From: an uncultured Bacteroides sp. | Lineage (GTDB): Bacteria > Bacteroidota > Bacteroidia > Bacteroidales > Bacteroidaceae | Assembly: GCA_902388495.1 (NCBI GenBank) | Contig: CABMPP010000015.1 | Location: forward strand, 24,903-88,902 | DNA length: 64,000 nt | Direction: 5' to 3' | Part shown: piece by piece, positions 47,164 through 56,352 of the stretch | Position numbering within the stretch: the first letter of the stretch is position 1 | How the letters are laid out: each line of letters opens with the position of its first letter | Translations under genes and position numbers: made by a program | The notes under the pieces: generated by a model | What the model was told of the DNA's origin: nothing | The model's input: the letters and a program-made list of their open reading frames with translations, nothing else | The model's database searches: none

Positions 47164-47179
47164 CAAGCAGAAGGACCGG

Positions 47180-47233
47180 CACCGGGGAACGGGTGGCTCG
47201 ACACCGGGGAACATGGCCTCCGGCACCGGGGAA
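47180..47233. repeat. Three copies of CACCGGGGAA
   Basis: CACCGGGGAA occurs at 47180, 47203 and 47224, a spacing of 23 and 21 nt, in the short gap between the converging MBOAT and GH5 genes. No hairpin terminator is evident in this gap. Confidence 0.7.
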
Positions 47234-47237
47234 GCAG

Positions 47238-48791
47238 TTATTGCGGAGCACGGTCATATACACTCTTGAGAGTGTATGAGGCATCGTCGGAGAAGTAGCC
47301 TTTGGTCATGACATCTATCACTTCCTTTCCATTGTTGAAATAGACTCCTGTGGCATGATTCATCAAGCCTGAGCATTCGCGTCCGGCACCGGCGTTGCCG
47401 TTGTCCCAGTAGAATACGGACATGCCATGCGTGCGTGCCGCTTTGCATACGTATTCCAGATAGTATTTGCGAAATGATTCGGGACGGCTGCTGCTGCGGT
47501 GCACGCATCCCATCTCACCGATGTATACGGGTATACCTTTCTCTACGTACGTGCTCCTCAGTGCGGTGAAGATTCCATTCAGGTGTTCTTCGTCTCCCCA
47601 ATTCTCCTTCTTGCCGGTAGCGCCGGTGTGCCCCCATTCGCTGAACTTGTCTTCCAGTGCGAAGGTGGCAGGGTCGTAGTAGTGCACCGATACCAGCAGA
47701 CGGTCCTTCGCCGGATCGGTGGGGAGTTTCAGATGCTTCATTGTGAGGTCGGGATTGGTGCTGTAGCCACTGATGCCTAAGTAGCGCGTGGCATTGTTCC
47801 CACCGGTAGCACGCACGGCGTCTACGAATACTTGCTGCCATTCGTTGAGTATGGCATATTGCTTGCCGCCGTCGGTGGTGTTGGTGCCCGAACCCCATCT
47901 TCCGTCGTGTATTTCGTTGAGGCCTTCGAATATCAGAAAGTCCCCTTTTTCCTTGAAGCGTTCGGCTATCTGTGTCCACATGGCTCTGAGCTGTTCTTTG
48001 ATGGAGGTGTTGGCGGTTTCGTCTTTCGCAGCTGCTACGATGTCGAGCCAGTGGTGCTCCTCAGAGCCGTCTCCATTGACCTGCCGATGTCCGTCGTGGT
48101 GGATGTTGATGATGGCTTTCAGTCCGGCTTGCTCGGCATAGCCCACAACCTCTGCAGCACGTTCAAGCCAGGCGGCATCGATGGTGTAGCCGGGCGCTTC
48201 GCCCACTTTTCCCAGCCAGGTGATGGGGATGCGTACGGATGTAAATCCGGCATCTTTCACTTTATTGAGTGTTTCTTGGGTAGCTTTGCCGTTGCCCCAC
48301 GAGGTTTCGTCGGCTACTTCGTTCGCATGGGCATCGAGCTGATTGCCCAAGTTCCATCCGAGTCCCAGCGCTTTCGCCACTTTCACGGCGGGCAGGTTTT
48401 CGTCTATGGCAGTTTCGTTTTCCGGTTCGTCGCTTTGGGCCTGGCCGATGGTGACGGTTTCTTTCTTTTCGCCGGCTGTGATGGTGATGATTGCTTCTCG
48501 GGCATTGCCTTCGTTGGCCTGCGCCGTGAATACGAATGAAGTAAACTCATTAAGCGGGGTACTCGACTTCAGTGTCATCCATCCGGCATCGGACTGGGCT
48601 GTGGCGGCGGGGTACGACGCTACGCTGATGATTACTTCGCCGCCGGTTGCCGGGAGGGTTTGAGACGATACACTTTTTACGGTGAGATACGGGGACTCCT
48701 CTTCGGGAGTGTTTGAAGAGGAGCAGGATAAGGTGACTGTAGCCAATAGCAGAGCCATTACCTTTTTCCGGGAGATGAATTTGGTGTTCAT
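47238..48791 (-). CDS. BACON-GH5 endoglucanase lipoprotein
   Basis: A 517-residue probable surface glycanase. A signal ending in TLSC gives a lipidated Cys23, followed by SSSNTPEEES, acidic as in surface-exported Bacteroides lipoproteins. Residues 34-118 look like a BACON domain (TLPATGGEVIISVASYP), and 130-510 are a GH5 barrel: GLGWNLGNQLDAH, the NIHHDGH motif (229-235) typical of subfamily 4, acid/base Glu293 in FEGLNEIHD and nucleophile Glu426 in VYIGEMGC. Subfamily 4 enzymes cut xyloglucan, mixed-linkage glucan or other beta-1,4-glucans. It is next to the PUL regulator, on the same strand. Confidence 0.92.
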   Translation of the reverse strand: MNTKFISRKKVMALLLATVTLSCSSSNTPEEESPYLTVKSVSSQTLPATGGEVIISVASYPAATAQSDAGWMTLKSSTPLNEFTSFVFTAQANEGNAREAIITITAGEKKETVTIGQAQSDEPENETAIDENLPAVKVAKALGLGWNLGNQLDAHANEVADETSWGNGKATQETLNKVKDAGFTSVRIPITWLGKVGEAPGYTIDAAWLERAAEVVGYAEQAGLKAIINIHHDGHRQVNGDGSEEHHWLDIVAAAKDETANTSIKEQLRAMWTQIAERFKEKGDFLIFEGLNEIHDGRWGSGTNTTDGGKQYAILNEWQQVFVDAVRATGGNNATRYLGISGYSTNPDLTMKHLKLPTDPAKDRLLVSVHYYDPATFALEDKFSEWGHTGATGKKENWGDEEHLNGIFTALRSTYVEKGIPVYIGEMGCVHRSSSRPESFRKYYLEYVCKAARTHGMSVFYWDNGNAGAGRECSGLMNHATGVYFNNGKEVIDVMTKGYFSDDASYTLKSVYDRAPQ

Positions 48792-48818
48792 AAAACTTGG
48801 TATATAGATTTATGGCGG

Positions 48819-48845
48819 CAAAGTTAACGGCAGCAAGGTTGCAAA
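48819..48845 (-). promoter_or_regulatory. Possible promoter of the GH5 gene
   Basis: On the - strand TAACTTTG (48826-48819) is an exact -7 match 28 nt before the start codon. TTTG at 48845-48842 gives only a 15-nt spacer, shorter than usual, which would suit an activated promoter. Confidence 0.35.
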
Positions 48846-48864
48846 GAGTTTGAATGCTTGCATA

Positions 48865-51800
48865 TCAAGGTTTGAAATCCTGCAAATCAGCTTGTGCCTG
48901 CCCTTTCTCTCCGGTATATCGGCTGGGCTGGACGCCGAAATACTTCTTGAACAAGGTGCTGAAGTATTTGGAATTGACAAAGCCCGTGCGTATGGAGACA
49001 TCGGTCACCGGTACTCCTTGCAGCAGCAGGGTGGCCGCCTGCTCAAGGCGTATCATGCGGATGAAGTCCTGCGGCGTATGGCCGGTAAGGGCTTTCAGCC
49101 GCTCGTGGAAAAGGGTGCGGCACATGGCCATGTCGCGGCAGAGCCGGTCGATGTCGAATTCCAGGTTGTCCATGTTCTCCTTCACGATTCGGGTGGCTTT
49201 TTCTACAAATGCGCTGTCGGCGTCGTTGGGCACGGTAGATGGTACGGGCATCTCTTCCGGAGATTTGCCGGAGGATGCCGGTTCGTGAACCGGAGCAGCA
49301 AGGGGACGTTGCAGGGCAATCTGGGTGTAGTATCGTTGCAGCCGCTTGCGGTTGTCTATCTGCGCCCTGACCTTTGCCTTCAGCACATCTATGTCGAAGG
49401 GTTTGGTGATGTAGTCATCAGCTCCCTTCTGTAATCCTTCTATGATGGCTGTCCTGAAGCTTTTGGCGGTGAGCAGTATTACCGGTATGCCCGAGGTGGC
49501 GGGATTGCTCTTTATCCGGTGGCACATTTCGTCGCCCTGCATGCCGGGCATCATGACATCCGATAGTACTAACCCGGGATATTGGGTTTCCATGTATTCC
49601 AGTGCTTCTGCTGCGTTGGACTTGTCCGTCACCCGGTAGAGCGGTTCGAACATCCGGCGCATATAGAGGCGGAGTTCATTGTTGTCTTCCACGATGAGCA
49701 GGGTGTCTTTGTCGGAGTCATCGGATGCGGTGTCTCCGGCAAGGGCGACGGGTGCTTCTGCGATTGGGGCGGCAACGGGTGCAGCGGCATCTTCGGTGGT
49801 GGCTTTATTGAGGATGAGTGTGAATTCCGAACCTTGGTTTAGGACGGAGGCGACTTCGATGTCACCTTTCAGCAGGGCGGCAAACCGCTTGGCCTGTTGC
49901 AGCCCCAGTCCGACGCCGGAAGTGCCGGAACTGACGGCATTGCTGGCACGGAAGAAGCTGGTGAACAGTTTCTTTTGCTCTTTTGGGGAGATTCCGATGC
50001 CCGTGTCGCTTACGGTAATCTTTACTTTCTCGCCTTCGGTCTTTACGCGAATACTGATTTTACCTTCTGCCGGGGTATACTTGAGGGCATTGGATAAAAG
50101 ATTGGTGAGTATCCGGTCCAACAGCTTGGTATCGGCCGACACGCATAACCGGCTGTCTATGATGTCTGCCTGTAAAGTCTGATGTTGTTGCTGGCATAGG
50201 GGTTGGAAGACTATGACAAGGTTGTCGATGACCCGGCCGAGCGGTACTGCCTCTATCCGGGGCTCTATGCCGGAATATTCCGTCCGCTCGAAGTCGAGCA
50301 ACTGCGACAGCATGTCCAGCAGCTTGTTGAGGTTGAGGTGTGCGAGTCGTACGGCTTGTATAGCGCCTTCATGGAGCGTGGAGTCATGATATAGTTCGTC
50401 CAAGGGGGCTTTGACAAGCGTCAGTGGGGTGCGGATGTCGTGGGCTATGCTGACGAAGAAGGCTATCTTCTCATTCATATAGCGGCGCATCAACTGCTGC
50501 TGCTTGTTCTTTATGATTATCCCTGCGATGCTGCACAAGGTTGCGGCGTACAGCAGCCAGGCCCACCACGTATTCCACCAGGGTTGGCGGATTGTGATGT
50601 CTACCGTCCGGCTACTCAGAATGAGGCCGCTGTTGAGGCTGCGCGACCGCATGCAGAGTTTGTATTTGCCCGGTCCTACGTTGGTGTAACGCAGCTGGTC
50701 GTTGTCTTCTTGTTTGTTCCAATTACGGTCGAAGCCTTGGAGCATGTATTCGTATGTGATGTCTCCTTGATAACGGAAACTTACCGATTCGAATCCTATG
50801 GTGAACGAGTTGTGACGGTAGGATAGGGTGATGGTGCCGTCTGCCAGCATCTGCATGAGTTTCGGATGCATGGCCGTGGATTCTTCGGTGTCGATATTGT
50901 CTATCCGGAAGTTGGTGAACTGTAAGGGTGGAGCCTGATAGGAGGAGGGCAGGATGCTTGGCTTGAAGATGAGTACACCGGTGGTGCTGCCCAATGCTAC
51001 GCGTCCGTCGGCCAGCATGATGGCAGCGGCGCGGTTATAAAATCTCGCCTTGACGTGCTCGAAGTTCTGGTTATACACCTTCATGGATGAATCCGGAGGA
51101 AGGCATGCCAAGCCGTGGTCGGTGGTTATCCACAACATTTGGTTGCAGTCGATGAGTAAGGCGCTCACACGGTTGGAAGGTAACCGCTGTTCGGTGGAGA
51201 ATATTTTCTTTTCGGCAGTGCGCAAGTTGCACAAATAGAGCCCTCCACCATCGCTGCCCAGCCACACATGTTCGTGGTCCACAAAGGCTATAGCCTGGAT
51301 GAAAGCATTGAAATCTTCTCCCTGGCTGTCGATGCTCCTGAATAGATGTACCTGTTTGTCGGTCTGCTTGTCTATCAGTACCAGGCCGTCTACTGTGCCT
51401 ACGGCAATAGTGTGGGAATCTTTTTGTGCTATGCAGCGTACTTTCATTACGTTGTATGATTTCCACTGCCGGGTGGAGTGTTCCAGTCGCAGCAACTGAT
51501 TGTCCATGGTGCCCACCCATAGGTCACGGTCTGTGTCGAACCGTAGTGTGGAGAGATAGTCGGAGGGCAGGTCGCTGTTGGCGTTGAGGTAATGGTGCAA
51601 TATCTGTCCCTGATTGTTGAGGAGGAAAACTCCGTTGCCATAGGTACCTGCGGCGATGATGTCTTTGCAGTCGGCCGAGATGCTCAGTACTACGTTATCT
51701 GTGAGGATTTGCCTGCATTGGTTGGTATTTGGGTTATATATGCTGATACCGTTATCGGTGGCAATCCAGAGTTCTCCGTTATCCAGTTCGCAAAAGGCGT

Positions 51801-52857
51801 TCACGTTGTTGTCGGCCAGTGACGGTTCAATTCCCTCGCGGTGTTTCAGCAGGGTGGTAGTGGTCTCTTCGGGTGTCATGAAGAATGCGCCGCCTGTGTA
51901 GGTGCCCACCCAGATGTTGCCCTCGTGGTCGCGACACAAGGAGTATACTCCCATGGCGTTGAGCATCCGGTTGGAGCGTGTGAAGAGGGGGGAAGATTCG
52001 CCGGTGGAGCTGTTATAGGTATAAACTCCGTCACCGTCGAATCCGAGCAGGATGGTTGCCGGTGCCACTTCTACCATGGAGCGGATGGGGGTGTGGGGCA
52101 GTGGGGCGGTACTTGTCGGCAGGGATTGCCATGAACTGAGGCTGATACACCTCACGCCGCGGTTGAAGGTGCCCACCAGTAGCGTGTCGCTGCCCGAAGG
52201 CGCCAAGAGACTCTGCACGTAGGTGTCCGGACAGAGCTGATGTAGCAATTCTCCTTCTCGGGAGTAGATGTGCAGGCCGTGCGTGGTGCCCACAGCAATG
52301 CCTTGAGGCAGTTCTGTGATATATGTGACATAGTAGCCGGAGGCAATCTGTGTGGGAGTCTCGTTGGCTCGGCAGTAGTAGAGGCCGGAATCGAGTCCTA
52401 TCCACATATTGTCCTGCGCGTCAATGAAGAGGTGCGAGAGGACCAGTCCGGCGCGAATGTGTTCTGCCAGGTCGAGATGAAGTTCGAATTGCTCGGTGAG
52501 CGGGTTGTATCTATAGATTCGTCCTACATTGTTATAGGCATAAAGTGAATTGTCGGGGCCTATGGCCAGCATGGTGGTGCTTCCCGAAGCATCAGATTTT
52601 TTGGGGCTCTCTCCCAGGCTGTAGCTCTTCATCGAACGGCCGTTGAAGCGGTTGATACCATCAAGTGTAGCCATCCATATAGCTCCCGATTTATCTGTGG
52701 TGATGGAGAATATACGCAGGCTGTTCAGTCCCTCTTTGGTACCAAGTTGCAGGCTGGAAAATCGCCGGGCATACCTTTCTGCATTGGCTGTGGCGGCAAA
52801 CAGCATGAGAAAGAGTAGGGTCAGAGCCAGTACAGCTCGTTTGGTGGTGTGGTGCAT
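48865..52857 (-). CDS. Hybrid two-component system regulator of the PUL
   Basis: A 1330-residue one-protein sensor-regulator. A signal peptide (LALTLLFLMLFAATANA) is followed by two-bladed beta-propeller repeats (about 30-690) and a Y_Y_Y-type domain that sense periplasmic oligosaccharide. One transmembrane helix is near 760-778 (WWAWLLYAATLCSIAGIII). The kinase has His806 in SIAHDIRTPLTL and a GHKL ATPase (DTGIGISP, GVGLGL). The receiver domain has its phospho-acceptor Asp1100 in LSDVMMPG, and an AraC-type helix-turn-helix ends the protein (FIRMIRLEQAATLLLQG and NSKYFSTLFKKYFGVQPSRY). It lies divergently from susC and probably activates it. Confidence 0.97.
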   Translation of the reverse strand: MHHTTKRAVLALTLLFLMLFAATANAERYARRFSSLQLGTKEGLNSLRIFSITTDKSGAIWMATLDGINRFNGRSMKSYSLGESPKKSDASGSTTMLAIGPDNSLYAYNNVGRIYRYNPLTEQFELHLDLAEHIRAGLVLSHLFIDAQDNMWIGLDSGLYYCRANETPTQIASGYYVTYITELPQGIAVGTTHGLHIYSREGELLHQLCPDTYVQSLLAPSGSDTLLVGTFNRGVRCISLSSWQSLPTSTAPLPHTPIRSMVEVAPATILLGFDGDGVYTYNSSTGESSPLFTRSNRMLNAMGVYSLCRDHEGNIWVGTYTGGAFFMTPEETTTTLLKHREGIEPSLADNNVNAFCELDNGELWIATDNGISIYNPNTNQCRQILTDNVVLSISADCKDIIAAGTYGNGVFLLNNQGQILHHYLNANSDLPSDYLSTLRFDTDRDLWVGTMDNQLLRLEHSTRQWKSYNVMKVRCIAQKDSHTIAVGTVDGLVLIDKQTDKQVHLFRSIDSQGEDFNAFIQAIAFVDHEHVWLGSDGGGLYLCNLRTAEKKIFSTEQRLPSNRVSALLIDCNQMLWITTDHGLACLPPDSSMKVYNQNFEHVKARFYNRAAAIMLADGRVALGSTTGVLIFKPSILPSSYQAPPLQFTNFRIDNIDTEESTAMHPKLMQMLADGTITLSYRHNSFTIGFESVSFRYQGDITYEYMLQGFDRNWNKQEDNDQLRYTNVGPGKYKLCMRSRSLNSGLILSSRTVDITIRQPWWNTWWAWLLYAATLCSIAGIIIKNKQQQLMRRYMNEKIAFFVSIAHDIRTPLTLVKAPLDELYHDSTLHEGAIQAVRLAHLNLNKLLDMLSQLLDFERTEYSGIEPRIEAVPLGRVIDNLVIVFQPLCQQQHQTLQADIIDSRLCVSADTKLLDRILTNLLSNALKYTPAEGKISIRVKTEGEKVKITVSDTGIGISPKEQKKLFTSFFRASNAVSSGTSGVGLGLQQAKRFAALLKGDIEVASVLNQGSEFTLILNKATTEDAAAPVAAPIAEAPVALAGDTASDDSDKDTLLIVEDNNELRLYMRRMFEPLYRVTDKSNAAEALEYMETQYPGLVLSDVMMPGMQGDEMCHRIKSNPATSGIPVILLTAKSFRTAIIEGLQKGADDYITKPFDIDVLKAKVRAQIDNRKRLQRYYTQIALQRPLAAPVHEPASSGKSPEEMPVPSTVPNDADSAFVEKATRIVKENMDNLEFDIDRLCRDMAMCRTLFHERLKALTGHTPQDFIRMIRLEQAATLLLQGVPVTDVSIRTGFVNSKYFSTLFKKYFGVQPSRYTGEKGQAQADLQDFKP

Positions 52858-52884
52858 TTACTGTGCAATGTTGATTAACAGATG

Positions 52885-52915
52885 CAAAAATACACTAACT
52901 GCCTGAATGTTCAAA
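52885..52915 (-). promoter_or_regulatory. Promoter of the hybrid regulator gene
   Basis: Read on the - strand: TTTG (52915-52912), a 19-nt spacer, TATTTTTG (52892-52885). This is an exact consensus match, consistent with constitutive low-level expression of the sensor. The start codon is 27 nt downstream. Confidence 0.75.
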
Positions 52916-53003
52916 GCAATCATTCTGATAAGTTTCAGGATTTGTTTGAAAATTAATTCATAATATTCCTGTTTTTATCTGCTAACTCAGCGACCTTCCG
53001 GAG

Positions 53004-53044
53004 GATATGTAGAGGTTCAAACCCGATATGTAGGGATTCAAACC
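53004..53044. promoter_or_regulatory. Direct repeat at the susC promoter, candidate regulator operator
   Basis: GATATGTAGAGGTTCAAACC (53004-53023) and GATATGTAGGGATTCAAACC (53025-53044) differ at two positions and are 21 bp apart, two turns of the helix. The second copy ends where a -33 element should be (around 53042-53046), so a bound AraC-type dimer could contact polymerase directly. Confidence 0.7.
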
Positions 53045-53064
53045 TGTCGGACGGATATTCTGAT

Positions 53065-53072
53065 GACCTTTG
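53065..53072 (+). promoter_or_regulatory. Probable -7 element of the susC operon
   Basis: GACCTTTG differs from TAnnTTTG by one base. No -33 TTTG is present, and the direct repeat covers that place, as expected for an activator-dependent promoter. Confidence 0.5.
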
Positions 53073-53116
53073 TGCCCGAACCGAGAATCGATTTACCAAT
53101 TTTTATTAATAATATT

Positions 53117-56100
53117 ATGAAAGTAAAGAATTGCAAGAACACGTTACTCTGCGGCACACTTTCCCTTTGTTTATGGGGAGGCTTTTTGCCGGTGAAGGCT
53201 GCTTCATTTGAAAGGTTTGCCATCGAACAGCAGAGCAAGAAAGTGACAGGTACTGTGAAAGACGAGTTTGGACCGGTGGCAGGTGCCTCGGTCGTTGAAA
53301 AAGGAACCGGTAATGGCATTGTTACCGACCTGGACGGAAAATTCAGTTTGGACGTCGCTTCAGGCGCCACGTTAGTCATCAGTTTTGTGGGGTATAAGCA
53401 GCAGGAGGTGAAAGTGGGCAATGCCCCGCTGAACATCACGCTCGAAGAAGACAGTAAGCTGCTGGGTGAAGTTGTGGTGACAGCTTTGGGCATCAAGCGC
53501 GAGCGCAAGGCTTTGGGATATGGTGTAGCCGAGGTGCAGGGCGAAGCGTTGACCAAAGCCAAGGAAACGAACGTAATCAATTCGATGGCGGGCCGTGTAC
53601 CGGGTCTGGTGGTGAGCCAGACGGCAGGCGGAGCTTCCGGTTCTTCGCGCGTAATTCTGCGCGGTAGTACCGAAATGACCGGCAATAACCAGCCACTGTA
53701 TGTGATAGACGGTGTGCCTTTGGATAACACCAACTTCGGTAGTGCCGGTACCTACGGCGGTTTCGACCTTGGCGACGGCATTTCAAGTGTCAATCCCGAC
53801 GACATTGAGAGTATGTCGGTACTGAAAGGTCCTGCCGCGTCTGCCCTCTATGGTAGCCGTGCCAGTCATGGTGTGATTCTTATCACTACTAAAAAAGCCC
53901 ATAAGGACAAAGTCAGTGTGGAGTACAACGGTACGCTGACCTTCGATACGCAGCTGGCCAAGTGGGATGATGTGCAGCAAATCTATGGTATGGGAAACAA
54001 CGGTACTTATCCCATCAACGCCGTTTCCAGTACGAATATGAGCTGGGGTGCCAAGGCCGACGGTTCCAACATGCTGAAGTATTTCGACGGCGTGGAGCGT
54101 CCTTACCTCATCGTTCCCGACAATACTTCCCTGTTCTTCCGTACCGGTCTCACCGCTACTAACAGTGCCATCATCGGTGTGAACAACGGCAAGACCGGCA
54201 TCCGTTTCACCTATACCGATATGCGCAACAAGGATATTGTACCCAAGACCCACATGAGCCGCGACATCTTCAACCTGCGTGCCAATACCACTGCCGGTAA
54301 GTTCGACCTGGACTTCAGCGGAAACTACACCCGTGAAGACGTGAAAAACCGTCCCGCATTGGGCGACAGCAAGTCGAACATTGGCAAAAACCTGATGACA
54401 CTGGCTACTACCTACGACCAGGCCTGGCTCAAGTCCTACCAGGATGCCAACGGTGAGTATGCCAACTGGAACGGTATGGACCCCTATAACGTAAATCCTT
54501 ACTGGGATGTCTATAAGAACTCGAACGTATCGAAGAAAGACTTGTTCCGTTTCAACGGCAAGGCTGCCTGGAACATCAATCAGCACCTGAAAGTACAGGG
54601 AACAGTGGGCGCCGAACTCAACTGGTTTACTTTTGAAGACTTCAAGGCCCCTACCACTCCGGGATATGAGTCCGGTTACCTGCAGAGCAGCAGTTTCCGC
54701 AACCGCATGTACAACTTCGAGCTTCTGGCCCTCTATAACAACTCCTGGGGCGACTTCGACTTCAATGCCACGTTGGGCGGCAACGTATACAAGGTGAACA
54801 ACCAGACCATCGTCACCACTGCCAAGGACATGAAGATTCGCGATGTAGTGGCCCTGATGAGCTTTAACGAAGTCAGCGTAGAGCCTCAGAGCTATCGCAA
54901 GCAGATTAACTCCGTTTATGGTGCCATCAACCTGGGTTGGAAACACATGCTCTATCTGGATGCTACCCTGCGTGGCGACCAGTCTTCCACACTGCCCGTA
55001 GGCAATAACATGTACGTCTATCCCTCTTTCTCCGGCAGCTTCGTCTTCTCCGAACTGCTGAAGTTGGGTGATAGGCTTCCTTACGGAAAGGTACGTATGT
55101 CGTGGGCGCAGGTGGGTAGTGATACCGACCCCTATCAGCTCGGACTGGTGTATACCAAATCGAAGTTTACCTATCCCGGCTATACCATCGGTTACATCAG
55201 CAACGGCACCATCCCCAACAAGGATCTGAAGCCTACCAAGACCAACTCAATGGAAATGGGTCTGGAACTGAAATTCCTGAAGAACCGCATCGGCCTGGAC
55301 TTCACTTATTACAGCCAGCTCAGTAAGAACCAGATTATGGGCATGGCCAGTTCTTCGACTTCCGGCTACGGCTATCGCCTGATCAATGCCGGTGAGATTG
55401 AGAACAAAGGTGTTGAAATAGCCTTGAACATTCGCCCCATTCAAGTGAAGGATTTCTCATGGGACTTGAACTTCAACTTCTCGAAGAACAGCAATAAGGT
55501 GAAGAGACTGGTGGACGACATGGATATGTTCGAACTGGAGAAGGCTACATGGCTCGACGTGCAGGTGGCTGCCAAGGTGGGCGAAAATTTCGGCTCCATC
55601 GTAGGCCCCGACTTCCAGCGCAACGGAAACGGTGACATCCTCATTGACCCGGCAACCGGACTGCCTATGTACGACAAGAGCAACCATGTGCTGGGCAATG
55701 CTTCCTGGGACTGGACCGGCGGTGTTTATACCAACTTCTCTTACAAGAATATCTCGCTTTCTGCCGTATTCGATGTAAAGGTGGGTGCCGACCTCTATTC
55801 CATGTCGGCACGTGCTGCCCACGAAACCGGTAAGAGCATGGCCACCCTGGAAGGTCGCGAAGCATGGTACAAGTCCGAAGAAGCCCGTCAGGCTGCAGGC
55901 TATGCCAAGGATTCTCCCGACTGGACACCCACCGGCGGTTTCATTGCCCCGGGTGTGATAGATAACGGAGACGGCACTTATCGCGAGAACGACATCGTCA
56001 TCAACCCCGAAACATACTGGATGAATGTTTGCCGCAATGCGCCTTCCATGTTCATCTACGACAACTCTTATGTGAAGTGCCGCGAAATCACGCTGAGCTA

Positions 56101-56302
56101 TACCTTCCCCACGACCTGGCTGAAGAAAGTAGTGAACGGTCTGACGGTATCGTTTGTTGCCCGTAATCCGTTCATCGTCTGGAAGAATATTCCGAACATC
56201 GACCCGGACTCCAACTATAACAATACTACCGGTATGGGTATGGAGTATGGCTCATTGCCTTCGCGCAAGAGCTACGGCTTCAATGTCAATGTAAAATTCT
56301 AA
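53117..56302 (+). CDS. SusC-like TonB-dependent outer membrane transporter
   Basis: A 1061-residue importer of oligosaccharides. The ATG at 53117 gives a signal peptide (LLCGTLSLCLWGGFLPVKAA). Next come a carboxypeptidase-like N-terminal domain (KKVTGTVKDEFGPVAGASVV to about residue 105), the plug with INSMAGRVPGLVVSQTAGGA and the SusC signature QPLYVIDGVPLDN near residue 195, then a 22-strand barrel ending in an aromatic residue (NVNVKF). An earlier in-frame ATG at 53063 overlaps the proposed promoter and is rejected. susD follows after 50 nt. Confidence 0.97.
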   Translation: MKVKNCKNTLLCGTLSLCLWGGFLPVKAASFERFAIEQQSKKVTGTVKDEFGPVAGASVVEKGTGNGIVTDLDGKFSLDVASGATLVISFVGYKQQEVKVGNAPLNITLEEDSKLLGEVVVTALGIKRERKALGYGVAEVQGEALTKAKETNVINSMAGRVPGLVVSQTAGGASGSSRVILRGSTEMTGNNQPLYVIDGVPLDNTNFGSAGTYGGFDLGDGISSVNPDDIESMSVLKGPAASALYGSRASHGVILITTKKAHKDKVSVEYNGTLTFDTQLAKWDDVQQIYGMGNNGTYPINAVSSTNMSWGAKADGSNMLKYFDGVERPYLIVPDNTSLFFRTGLTATNSAIIGVNNGKTGIRFTYTDMRNKDIVPKTHMSRDIFNLRANTTAGKFDLDFSGNYTREDVKNRPALGDSKSNIGKNLMTLATTYDQAWLKSYQDANGEYANWNGMDPYNVNPYWDVYKNSNVSKKDLFRFNGKAAWNINQHLKVQGTVGAELNWFTFEDFKAPTTPGYESGYLQSSSFRNRMYNFELLALYNNSWGDFDFNATLGGNVYKVNNQTIVTTAKDMKIRDVVALMSFNEVSVEPQSYRKQINSVYGAINLGWKHMLYLDATLRGDQSSTLPVGNNMYVYPSFSGSFVFSELLKLGDRLPYGKVRMSWAQVGSDTDPYQLGLVYTKSKFTYPGYTIGYISNGTIPNKDLKPTKTNSMEMGLELKFLKNRIGLDFTYYSQLSKNQIMGMASSSTSGYGYRLINAGEIENKGVEIALNIRPIQVKDFSWDLNFNFSKNSNKVKRLVDDMDMFELEKATWLDVQVAAKVGENFGSIVGPDFQRNGNGDILIDPATGLPMYDKSNHVLGNASWDWTGGVYTNFSYKNISLSAVFDVKVGADLYSMSARAAHETGKSMATLEGREAWYKSEEARQAAGYAKDSPDWTPTGGFIAPGVIDNGDGTYRENDIVINPETYWMNVCRNAPSMFIYDNSYVKCREITLSYTFPTTWLKKVVNGLTVSFVARNPFIVWKNIPNIDPDSNYNNTTGMGMEYGSLPSRKSYGFNVNVKF

Positions 56303-56352
56303 GAGACCCCGTATAATTTATCCAATACATTATTTTAAAGAAGATATATACA

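Noticed and set aside
53063..53116. Earlier ATG for the SusC-like protein
   Set aside because: It overlaps the proposed -7 element and would bury the signal peptide behind 18 polar residues.
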